Below, piece by piece: positions 29,020 to 35,652 of a stretch of 35,968 bases of DNA (positions are counted from its first letter, which is position 1; the number at the start of each line of letters is the position of its first letter). A model generated the notes under the pieces. That model saw only the letters and a list, made by a program, of their open reading frames with translations, was not told the origin of the DNA and did not search any database. Origin of the DNA: Symploca sp. SIO3C6 (GTDB lineage: Bacteria > Cyanobacteriota > Cyanobacteriia > Cyanobacteriales > Coleofasciculaceae); the NCBI GenBank assembly GCA_010692425.1, contig JAAHHJ010000052.1, forward strand, positions 1-35,968. The letters run 5' to 3'. Position numbers and translations under genes: made by a program.

Positions 29020-29532
29020 ATGAATGTACATAGTCGCCTCACTTGGCTTAAAAAATTCACAACTTTTGTGGGAGTAGCTAGTATTAGCACCCTAATGAGT
29101 ACGACAGCTTGGGCGCAATCTAATTCCCGTTTTAGTCTTCCCAAGCAGACGAATGAAGATCAAATTTACGTAGCTCAATCTTCACCTAAAGAAAGTCTAT
29201 TTGCTGATTCTAACCCTTACCTTCCAAACTCAAAGCGCAAAGCTTCGGAGGATGAAATACAAGGTTTTTGTGAGCGCTTTCCTTATAATTCCATGTGCTC
29301 AGGCAATACAACTGAACTAAGGTCTCTGCCGCCAACCGACAGTATTCCTGAAGGCTTAAGCTCCCCCAGATCAATTCCCTCGAACATAGGTATTCCTGAG
29401 GGGGAGAGCGAGATAGAATCAATGCCCTCCAACATGGAAGTGCCCGAGGGGGAGAGTGAGGTAGAATCAATGCCCTCCAGTACGGACATGCCTGAGGAGG
29501 GTAAGAAACCAGAATTCTTGCCGCCTAAATGA
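29020..29532 (+). CDS. Secreted hypothetical protein with 16-residue tandem repeats
   Basis: The 170-residue product has an N-terminal signal peptide (FVGVASISTLMSTTAWAQ, AxA cleavage site at residues 30-32). Residues about 70-100 include FCERFPYNSMCSG with two Cys that may form a disulfide. Residues 110-157 are three 16-residue tandem units with consensus PEGxSxxxSMPSNxxx, encoded by three 48-bp units at 29347-29490; the last two are nearly identical in DNA. GAGGA lies 9 bases before the ATG. I do not recognise a family. The repeat region is acidic and Pro-rich, suggesting an extended, surface-exposed tail. Confidence 0.65.
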   Translation: MNVHSRLTWLKKFTTFVGVASISTLMSTTAWAQSNSRFSLPKQTNEDQIYVAQSSPKESLFADSNPYLPNSKRKASEDEIQGFCERFPYNSMCSGNTTELRSLPPTDSIPEGLSSPRSIPSNIGIPEGESEIESMPSNMEVPEGESEVESMPSSTDMPEEGKKPEFLPPK

Positions 29533-29552
29533 CAACAAATGAAGCAGTTGTA

Positions 29553-29579
29553 GGAGTTCAGAATCTTAGCCTGAACTCC
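29553..29579 (+). terminator. Hairpin after the secreted repeat protein
   Basis: GGAGTTCAG, 9-base loop, CTGAACTCC forms a perfect 9-bp stem 20 bases after the stop codon. It is followed by pyrimidines (CCTCCTTG) rather than a T-run, so termination efficiency is uncertain. It lies between convergent genes. Confidence 0.55.
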
Positions 29580-29665
29580 CCTCCTTGTTAAAAACATAGT
29601 ACTTGCTCTGGCTCTTTAGATCCATTCTTGAACAGAACTCAGAAAAGAAACAAGAAGGGTTTTTG

Positions 29666-30655
29666 CTACATCGCAATAGTTTTTCCTGTTTTTGCCGACT
29701 TGCACAAGTTATCGGCAACCATGAGAGCATAATAACTATCTATCGGAGAAACATAAAGGGGTTTTCTTGCAAGTAAGTAATCTAATACCATTTCGGTGTC
29801 TTTGACAAACAAGCCCCGTCGCCCAGCAATTTCAATGGGTTTCCTGTCTTCTCCCTGGATCATAGTACCTTGGGGACCTTCAAAAATTAGCGTTCCTTCC
29901 TCTGCGTGAACTTCAAAGTGGCGTAATGCCTGATTGAAGGTTTCCCCCTTACCATAAGTCACTTCTGCAATTAGACCATTTTGAAAGCGCATTTGTCCAT
30001 TACATAGACAGGCTTTGTAATACTCACAGTTGCTCCAAAACTGAGACTGACAGCTGACGCTAGCCACTTGACCAAACAAGTTAGTAAATCGGTGAACGTG
30101 AGGAAGGGCTGCTTTGAAGGGGAAGCCAAACAATTCTGGGTGGTAAGTCCAGCGCTTAGGGGCTGGTTTTTTGGGTACCATGGTAACGTAACGGGCATAA
30201 AAAGGTTTGCCAATCTTAGGTAAGAATTGCAATAAAGCTTGGTGTAAACCGCCCAGTAATTCAATATGTTCGACATGAAGTAGCTTGCCCTTAGCTTGGG
30301 CAAGGGCAATCAATGACTCCGCTTCTGAGGGGTTGAGGGAGAGAGGATATTCGGTGACGACGTGTTTCCCTGTTTCGAGGGCAGCGCGGGCAATTACCCC
30401 GTGATCACAATTAATCGTGCAAATAAACACTACATCGATATCCGGATGTTCTATTAACTGCTGCCAGGAGTCTATGAAGGAAGTTTCATAGGTTTGAGCA
30501 AATGCTTGAGCTCTTGTGAGTGTATGAGAGCTGATGGCAACTAAGTGCGATCGCCAATCTTTCTGCAAAGTATCGGCTCTTTGAGAAGCTGCATAACCAG
30601 TACCAACAATACCAGCTTTAATTAGTTCAGTTGTAGTAGTATTAGTTTCAGTCAC
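29666..30655 (-). CDS. bvdR: Biliverdin reductase BvdR (Gfo/Idh/MocA family)
   Basis: BvdR reduces biliverdin to bilirubin with NAD(P)H and, in Synechocystis, influences phycobilisome biosynthesis. The 329-residue product has an N-terminal Rossmann fold (IKAGIVGTGYAASQRADTLQ, with the GxGxxA loop), CTINCDHGVIARAALETGKHV, and the EYPL motif (replacing EKP of other Gfo/Idh members). Downstream, LLHVEHIELLGGLHQALLQ, RWTYHPELFGFPFKAAL and EVTYGKGETFNQAL closely follow my recollection of the cyanobacterial BvdR sequence. GRRGLFVKDTEMVLDYLL is near the end. The length is normal. It lies 80 bases downstream of a response regulator gene on the same strand and may be co-transcribed with it. Confidence 0.85.
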   Translation of the reverse strand: MTETNTTTTELIKAGIVGTGYAASQRADTLQKDWRSHLVAISSHTLTRAQAFAQTYETSFIDSWQQLIEHPDIDVVFICTINCDHGVIARAALETGKHVVTEYPLSLNPSEAESLIALAQAKGKLLHVEHIELLGGLHQALLQFLPKIGKPFYARYVTMVPKKPAPKRWTYHPELFGFPFKAALPHVHRFTNLFGQVASVSCQSQFWSNCEYYKACLCNGQMRFQNGLIAEVTYGKGETFNQALRHFEVHAEEGTLIFEGPQGTMIQGEDRKPIEIAGRRGLFVKDTEMVLDYLLARKPLYVSPIDSYYALMVADNLCKSAKTGKTIAM

Positions 30656-30735
30656 TAGTAGTAATTAGAGAATTGTGAATTAACCCAAGTTATAAGGGCG
30701 CACAGTAGTACCCCCACATATCAGACTACTTGAAA

Positions 30736-31419
30736 TCAACTTTCCTCTCCAAAGCGGTATCCTTTACCATATACCGTATGAATGAGAGTTATTTCCCCCT
30801 TTACCTCAATTTTGCGGCGCAGTAGGCGAATTAAAGCAGCTAAAACATTACTGCTAGGAGGTTTATGCTCCGTCCACAGGTGTTGATGAATTTGCCCGTG
30901 GGTTAATAACTTACCAGCATGGCGCATAAAATAAGCCAACAGTTTACATTCTTTTTCTGAAAGCTCAATCAAGCGCCCGTGGCGATAGGCTAACTGATTA
31001 TCCAAGTCAAGTTCAAGTGTACCAAATCGCAGGCGCTGGCTGTTGTTATTATCGATCGCTCCTGAACGCCTTAGCAAGGCGCGAACTCTTGCTAGCAACT
31101 CTGGCAGTTCAAAAGGTTTAACTAAATAGTCGTCGGCACCAGAATCTAATCCTATTACTCGGTCATCGAGGGAGTCTTTGGCAGTAAGGAAAAGAACTGG
31201 TGTATTTTTACCTTGCGATCGCAACTGCTGACAGATTTCTAGTCCTGACATTTGCGGCAGCATCCAATCTAAAATTAGCAAGTCATAAATGCCTTGGGAT
31301 ACCAACTTGCTTCCCTCAAACCCATCATAGGCGACATCGATGGCGTAGCCCTCACGGCTAAGTACTCTACCTAGTGGTTCAGTTAACTCAACTTCATCAT
31401 CTACCAACAGGATTCGCAC
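30736..31419 (-). CDS. OmpR-family response regulator (RppA/NrsR-like)
   Basis: A two-component response regulator with a receiver domain (VRILLVDDEVELTEPLGRVL, phosphoacceptor Asp in LLILDWMLPQMSGLE, FLTAKD and the KPFELPELLARVRALLRR segment) and a C-terminal winged-helix DNA-binding domain (LSEKECKLLAYFMRHAGKLL ... LIRLLRRKIEVKGEITLIHTVYGKGYRF). It resembles cyanobacterial RppA/NrsR regulators, which respond to redox or metals and are normally followed by their histidine kinase. Here no kinase follows: bvdR is next. The frame reaches an ATG at 31449, but the GTG at 31419 matches the family N-terminus (227 residues). Confidence 0.87.
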   Translation of the reverse strand: MRILLVDDEVELTEPLGRVLSREGYAIDVAYDGFEGSKLVSQGIYDLLILDWMLPQMSGLEICQQLRSQGKNTPVLFLTAKDSLDDRVIGLDSGADDYLVKPFELPELLARVRALLRRSGAIDNNNSQRLRFGTLELDLDNQLAYRHGRLIELSEKECKLLAYFMRHAGKLLTHGQIHQHLWTEHKPPSSNVLAALIRLLRRKIEVKGEITLIHTVYGKGYRFGEES

Positions 31420-31658
31420 TTTCCATTGCCCCCTTGCTCCCCTGCACATTAGGATATTGCTTTTCTTCAGAAGTTACAGTCTCTTGAGCAAGATCTTTGA
31501 CTGTAGATGACAGTAGCCATTAGAATAGGGCTTTCTCAAGTATCAGAACTGGTCTAGCAACTTGTTAAGTTACTGTTTTCTCTTGTAAAAAGGAAAAAGA
31601 GCCACTGGTGTGACTCTCTCGATTATCAGGGTGCATCTACTTAACATAAAAGTAGCAT

Positions 31659-31685
31659 ATAGGGGGTGATGGTGTCACCCCCTAT
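31659..31685. terminator. 11-bp perfect hairpin (no U-tract)
   Basis: ATAGGGGGTGA, loop TGGTG, TCACCCCCTAT is a perfect stem, strongly GC-rich in the middle. It is followed by TTCG on the plus strand, so it lacks a classical U-tract. It lies about 210 bases upstream of the response regulator on the other side; the owning transcript is unclear. Confidence 0.5.
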
Positions 31686-31796
31686 TTCGTAAAAATCCCT
31701 GATCAAAATTTCTCATCCAAGATTAAAAACCGATAAGTAGTCGGACATAAATAAATAAATGGCTCTATGTAAAGAATTATGAAATCCGTCAAAGTT

Positions 31797-31822
31797 ACCC
31801 TAAACCCTAAACCCTAAACCCC
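31797..31822. repeat. Tandem CCCTAAA heptamers (telomere-like)
   Basis: Three consecutive CCCTAAA units (ACCCTAAACCCTAAACCCTA then AACCCC) occur in an AT-rich intergenic stretch. The same heptamer forms plant telomeres, but three copies in a bacterial intergenic region are more simply a local slippage product. Confidence 0.7.
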
Positions 31823-32100
31823 ACACCCTGCATCAACCAGTAAACTTTATTTTTGTCCAAGTGCTTAATGGGGAAATTGAGGGAAGACTTGTAAGTACCT
31901 ACGACATTGATCAAGAAAGTTGGTTAAGGTGGGATGTGAGTTGTAAGGCAGAGAGCCTAAGCGCTATTGCTTCATTTTTTACACAAAAGCATTTATTGGC
32001 TGTCCTACTAATTATTTTTATTTTCATTTCCTTAGAGGGTTGACAAGGAGTTTAACCCTATATTTCATATTTCCGATATTTATGTCCTCGTAGGATGAAC

Positions 32101-32322
32101 TTAATCATGCTCTCTGCGTCCACATCCACGTTCTGGGCTATGCTCATCGTTCTGTTCACAATTTTTACCGCCACCTTGATGATTTAACTGTATATTTAGT
32201 AACTTTTGATGAACAAAATCAGGATGATGGAGTTTTTTCGAGTGATTTTCAAGCTTTGGGAAATTAGTGACTAAATTACTAAATAAAAGACTTGCTAACA
32301 CAATCGAACTGTGCTGATACAT
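32101..32322 (-). CDS. PatX-like secreted peptide precursor with RGCGR motif
   Basis: ATG at 32322 (AAGG 9 bases upstream) encodes 73 residues: a signal-type N-terminus MYQHSSIVLASLLFSNLV, a His/Asn/Gln-rich middle, and the C-terminus SPERGCGRREHD. PatX proteins of cyanobacteria combine a signal peptide with a C-terminal RG(S/T)GR motif, commonly followed by R-E, and act as precursors of peptides that inhibit HetR. The organisation and the ERG-x-GRRE context match; the central residue is Cys instead of Ser or Thr. The usual frame start (TTG at 32340) is less likely. No neighbouring hetR is present. The call rests on motif and architecture, not on an alignment. Confidence 0.62.
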   Translation of the reverse strand: MYQHSSIVLASLLFSNLVTNFPKLENHSKKLHHPDFVHQKLLNIQLNHQGGGKNCEQNDEHSPERGCGRREHD

Positions 32323-33100
32323 TGTGGATGCCCTTATCAAAATTGTTAATCCACGACTTACGCATAATTTCTACATTGATATGAATTCGATATAGTGATT
32401 TGGATAACATTTTTATGACAAATTCACCTTCGTATAGAAGACCAGATGATAGGGTTGTTATCCTTAAACTTGAACTCAAAATTTGGTTTAATAACCAACC
32501 AAGTTCTAAACTCTAGAGTGAGCTTTTAAGTCAATCTATGGCGTAAGTCATGTATACTGCACACGGTCATACCTGAGCAGATTGAAGACCTCTCCCTAGC
32601 CTCCGTGAAGTTAGAGTGGCGTCTTCCTAAGGAATTCCTTTTTAAGGGGGTTTTCTCTAGGAAGGGATCTAACCAGCAGGGAAAAGAGATGGAAAGCGCA
32701 GTTTATGTCCGTAGCGAGTATAGTTAGTAATTCAGACTTCTCCAGACGTATCAGGATAAAAAACAAATAACTTAAGGAGTTAATTATTTGAAAAATTTTA
32801 TCAATTTTTTTAGCATTTATTGACAACAAAAATCTTTGATATTAAACAAATAATATATTACTTTCTTCTGTAGAGTTTTAATTTATACAAACCTTACTCT
32901 ATGCTTGGTATTCACTGAGCTTAAATACATAGTAAATAGAGAAGACTCACAGAGGAAAAAACTAATATTTTTGATATGAAACACTCCATTTAAACTAATA
33001 GTAGAAAGAGAGAAAAATAGAGACATAAGCTTTCATTGTGTCTAGCCTCTCCATGTTTCCTCTTTTCCTCCGCCAAGATAAATCACGACGAGTAGGTGTC

Positions 33101-33125
33101 AACCCCCGGATAAATCACGGGGGTT
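33101..33125. repeat. Hairpin with repeated gataaatcacg, possible IS200/IS605-type end
   Basis: AACCCCCG (33101-33108) pairs with CGGGGGTT (33118-33125) across the loop GATAAATCA. The loop sequence gataaatcacg also occurs 31 bases upstream at 33078-33088. A subterminal hairpin preceded by GTGTCAAC is reminiscent of the ends of cyanobacterial IS200/IS605 elements, but no transposase or tnpB is present. Confidence 0.4.
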
Positions 33126-33170
33126 CTTACATCTAACTATTACTCTGATAGCAAAATATAGGGAACAGAT

Positions 33171-33199
33171 AAAAACCTGGCTTTTATAGCCAGGTTTTT
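33171..33199 (-). terminator. Strong terminator of the RGSGR peptide gene
   Basis: AAAAACCTGGCT, loop, AGCCAGGTTTTT forms a 12-bp perfect stem with a 5-base loop. On the minus strand it ends in TTTTT and begins 64 bases after the stop of the peptide gene, as expected for its Rho-independent terminator. The symmetry means it could also work on the plus strand. Confidence 0.8.
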
Positions 33200-33263
33200 G
33201 CCTTTAATTTGTAAATTCAAGCAAAATGGAATAGTGTTCAAGGAATCCTCACCACGTCTTTAT

Positions 33264-33410
33264 TTATCTTCCACTACCGCGGCCATCATCATCAGTGTCA
33301 AATAATTGAACAGCTCCAAAGCTTAGTGAGGAACCGAGCAAACAAACAAAGCTTTTTTCCCAATATGCAGAAAGGGATGTTTGTAGAAGCGTGGTCATAT
33401 GTTGGCTCAT
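33264..33410 (-). CDS. PatS-type peptide precursor ending in RGSGR (48 residues)
   Basis: The minus-strand frame starts at ATG 33410, with AGGAAG 7 bases upstream, and ends with TAA at 33264-33266. The N-terminus is MSQHMTTLLQTSLSAYWEKS; a hydrophobic stretch (FVCLLGSSLSFGAVQLF, about 21-37) follows; the last eleven residues are DTDDDGRGSGR. The exact C-terminal pentapeptide RGSGR is the known inhibitor signal of PatS, which blocks HetR and so heterocyst differentiation in filamentous cyanobacteria. Anabaena PatS ends CDERGSGR, so an acidic run before the motif is shared. The hydrophobic segment suggests export or membrane association before processing. The gene is too short for ordinary ORF calling. 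Promoter-like TCCGGA and a terminator flank it. Confidence 0.75.
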   Translation of the reverse strand: MSQHMTTLLQTSLSAYWEKSFVCLLGSSLSFGAVQLFDTDDDGRGSGR

Positions 33411-33437
33411 ATCAGATCTTCCTGTCAGAGTTTGTAT

Positions 33438-33471
33438 TCAATTATGCAGACAGGGAGAGGAGCAATCCGGA
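33438..33471 (-). promoter_or_regulatory. Candidate DIF-type promoter of the RGSGR peptide gene
   Basis: On the minus strand, TCCGGA (33466-33471) is followed after 19 bases by CATAAT (33441-33446), 30 bases before the ATG. TCCGGA at the -35 position marks DIF-class, HetR-dependent promoters in Anabaena PCC 7120. TCCGGA occurs roughly ten times in the window, mostly inside genes, so the hexamer alone is weak evidence; the position is what supports the call. Confidence 0.5.
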
Positions 33472-33787
33472 AAAAATCAAACAATAGTTCTAAATGTTAC
33501 TAAAATTATGATTTCCCCATTCAAAAAAAAATGACATAATTTCTCAATCGCTCCCCTTCGTCAATCAAGGAAATTGGACTAACCGTGAAACTAGCGCAGT
33601 TTTGCCGAAGTTCCGCTCCTGATGCACCATAACAATTTAACTTAGTTTTATTCTGACATAACAGAGAAAGGTTAAGCTATCTAACGAACTAAAAATAGAG
33701 TCAAGTTATGGTGACTTGTGATAATTCTTAATTTTTGATTTAATTGTATTTATGCTCTGGGCATAACCTGAGTTAGTTATTCCGGCA

Positions 33788-33832
33788 AGAAGCCCGCGCT
33801 ATAATTTTTGATTTAGCGTCGGGAGTATGTCA
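33788..33832 (+). mobile_element. Possible remnant right end of an IS200/IS605-type element
   Basis: CCCG-CGCTA pairs with TAGCG-T-CGGG (one bulged T) and is followed by AGTATGTCAC. A GAAGCCC...GGG hairpin then a TGTCAC-like end is the pattern I associate with the 3' end of tnpB loci (and their omega RNA) in cyanobacteria. No tnpB reading frame is preserved upstream, so at most this is a relic. Evidence is structural memory only. Confidence 0.35.
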
Positions 33833-34344
33833 CAGATCTATTGGTAGTGCCTCAAGAAAATATGGGAATGATAAAATAGATACTATAAGCCTAAATGATT
33901 ATTATCCTGTAATTAGTTTAGTCTTTTCAATCATTTCTGCCTTTGTTACTTAACTTTACGAAGCCCATTTGCTCAGAATACTCTACGAGATTGCGAGGTT
34001 TGGACTCCTATGATAAGATTAATAATCGGAGGCTTCTTCTAACCTAAAAAAATACTTATCTCCTCAAATACTTGATATTCTGTGTCTTGATTACTAATAT
34101 TTGCCTGTTGCTCTAGAATTATTCACGGTCGAGACGCATGTATTTATATGAAGTTGTATAAAAATTTGCAACAAGTAATTGACTTCAGGTGGAAAATCCT
34201 CTTTAGGGCTTGCTGAAAAAGTTTTTGGTAAGGAGTCAGGAGTCTCAGAGTATCCGAGTCAGTAGAGGAATTCAGAATAATCTATACAATTCCAAAGTAC
34301 AAGGATTTTGAGCTTCTAGATGCTAAGTCTTGCACTTGTAAGCG

Positions 34345-34369
34345 TAAAAAAAGACCCAAAATTTCTGGG
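34345..34369 (-). terminator. Minus-strand terminator-like hairpin
   Basis: On the minus strand, CCCAGA-AAT-TTTGGG (one G-T pair) is followed by TC and seven Ts. No protein gene precedes it on that strand, so it could end an unannotated small RNA that starts between 34400 and 34900. Confidence 0.45.
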
Positions 34370-34666
34370 CTACTTTCTACATTAATTCTGCAAACCCTAT
34401 CTAATCGACATCTTTTGACAAGCTGTCATAATAAATTATTTTCTAGTTGATGGTTCATTAGCCTATGAGCAATGAGCTATGAACCAGGGTTTATATTATA
34501 TTTTTATTGTGGCATTACGAATGATTGCGATCGCACTATTTTTCTACCCGACGATACTGTATATAGCGCTACGCGCAAGGCTCCAAGGCTCCAAGGGGTG
34601 AATTTGACAAAGTTCTAGCGATTTAGCTTGTCCTAAGCTTCATACGTACTGCTATATCATTCCTGT

Positions 34667-34694
34667 AGGTTGGGTAGAGCAATCGCGAAACCCA
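34667..34694. repeat. GTTGGGT/ACCCAAC inverted repeat
   Basis: GTTGGGT and ACCCAAC bracket 14 bases, with GCGAAACCCAAC on the right. This motif is a frequent dispersed intergenic repeat in cyanobacteria. Confidence 0.5.
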
Positions 34695-34900
34695 ACTCTA
34701 TCCAAGTACTCCGAATATTGAGTTAATCAATACTATAAATTCTCAGATGTGTTGAATTTTGTGTTTAAATTTAACTTTGTATCTTAGAAATTTGTTGATT
34801 AATAGGTTACAATTATATCATAGCATTGTTCTTGTGACCTCATCCAACTTGAGACATATGCTAAAACTAGTTCATTAGTTTATATCAAGTCAAATATCAT

Positions 34901-35650
34901 ATGTCCACAAGCACAAACATAACGCCAAAAATAGAAATAACAGAAGCAAGAAAAGAAGAGGCGGAAGCAGAAATTCGCGATAAAAGGAAACCTGTTAGTT
35001 ACAAAACAATCGAATATCCTATTGAAATAATTATCCAAAAACATCTAGATGGAATAGACAATGATACTAATGAATTATTTATTCCGGATTATCAAAGAGA
35101 AATGGCTTGGAGCAAGGAAGTTCAGTCTAAATTTATTGAATCTGTATTCTTAGGTTTACCAATCCCTTATATTTTTATTGCCGATATTTCAGATGAAGAA
35201 GAAGAAAATGATGCGCGTCTAGAAATCATAGATGGCACACAACGTATTAGAACGTTAGCAGATTTCTTAGAAAATAAATTAAAACTAGATAATCTTAAAA
35301 AATTAAATAAATTAAACCATTTTACTTTTACTGATTTACCACTTTCTCGTCAGAGGCGTTTTAAGCGAACTACTATTCGGATGATTCACTTAACCGAAGA
35401 GTCTGATGAAGAAGTACGTAGAGATTTGTTTGAACGTATTAATACAGGAAGTGTTGAACTAAACAAAATGGAAAAAAGGAGAGGTATTCAACCTGGTAAA
35501 TTTCTAGACCTCATAGAGAAATTATCACGTAATCAAAAATTTATTAGTTTATTATCTTTTCCAGATGCCGACATTAGAAGACGTGATCCTCAAGAATTTG
35601 TTTTGCGTTTTTTCGCATTCTTGAATAACTATAAGAATTTTCCTAGTTAA
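34901..35650 (+). CDS. DUF262 (GmrSD/ParB-like nuclease) domain protein, apparently short at the C-terminus
   Basis: The 249-residue product has the DUF262 core: FIPDYQREMAWSKEVQSKFIESVFLGLPIP (about 67-96), then EIIDGTQRIRTLADFLENKL (the DGxQR motif, about 111-130) and FERINTGSVELNKMEKRRG (about 177-195). In GmrSD-type and related defence systems this domain is a nucleotide-dependent nuclease or its sensor. Typical stand-alone members that I recall continue about 100 residues beyond this point; this one stops at NNYKNFPS, so it may be truncated or a naturally short form. No Shine-Dalgarno is evident. The next gene starts two bases after its stop, indicating translational coupling. Codon use is AT-rich, unlike the core genes. 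Confidence 0.82.
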   Translation: MSTSTNITPKIEITEARKEEAEAEIRDKRKPVSYKTIEYPIEIIIQKHLDGIDNDTNELFIPDYQREMAWSKEVQSKFIESVFLGLPIPYIFIADISDEEEENDARLEIIDGTQRIRTLADFLENKLKLDNLKKLNKLNHFTFTDLPLSRQRRFKRTTIRMIHLTEESDEEVRRDLFERINTGSVELNKMEKRRGIQPGKFLDLIEKLSRNQKFISLLSFPDADIRRRDPQEFVLRFFAFLNNYKNFPS

Positions 35651-35652
35651 GT

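Larger units (their letters stand above)
31420..32100. other. Intergenic region between the response regulator and the PatX-like gene
   Basis: Apart from the hairpin at 31659-31685 and the heptamers at 31797-31822, nothing is recognised. A GTG-started 60-codon frame at 31861-32043 (plus) with a hydrophobic C-terminus has no ribosome site and no family resemblance; I do not call it. Confidence 0.45.
32323..33263. other. Gap between the two RGSGR-type peptide genes
   Basis: No further peptide with an RG-x-GR motif was found on either strand. Contents: a 12-bp palindrome AAGGAATTCCTT at 32629-32640, and two hairpins at 33101-33125 and 33171-33199 listed separately. The section 32760-33060 is extremely AT-rich with no coding appearance. 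Confidence 0.45.
33411..34900. other. Gap between the RGSGR peptide gene and the DUF262 gene
   Basis: About 1.5 kb without an ordinary gene. It holds the promoter above, an IS200/IS605-like hairpin at 33788-33820, a minus-strand terminator-like hairpin at 34345-34369, a bulged hairpin at 34451-34486, a direct repeat of ggctccaa near 34580-34595, and a GTTGGGT...ACCCAAC inverted repeat at 34667-34694. These suggest accumulated mobile-element debris or small RNAs. Confidence 0.45.

Noticed and set aside
31861-32043. 60-codon plus-strand frame with a hydrophobic C-terminus
   Set aside because: GTG start without Shine-Dalgarno, no recognised pattern, and a non-gene-like codon mix.
33574-33640. 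Short minus-strand frame MVHQERNFGKTALVSRLVQFP as a transposase remnant
   Set aside because: Only 21 codons; I could not tie it to a specific transposase family, so it is not reported as a feature.
34210-34225. GGGCTTGCTGAAAAAG as an insertion-sequence terminal repeat
   Set aside because: It resembles ends of some insertion sequences, but no inverted partner or transposase is present.
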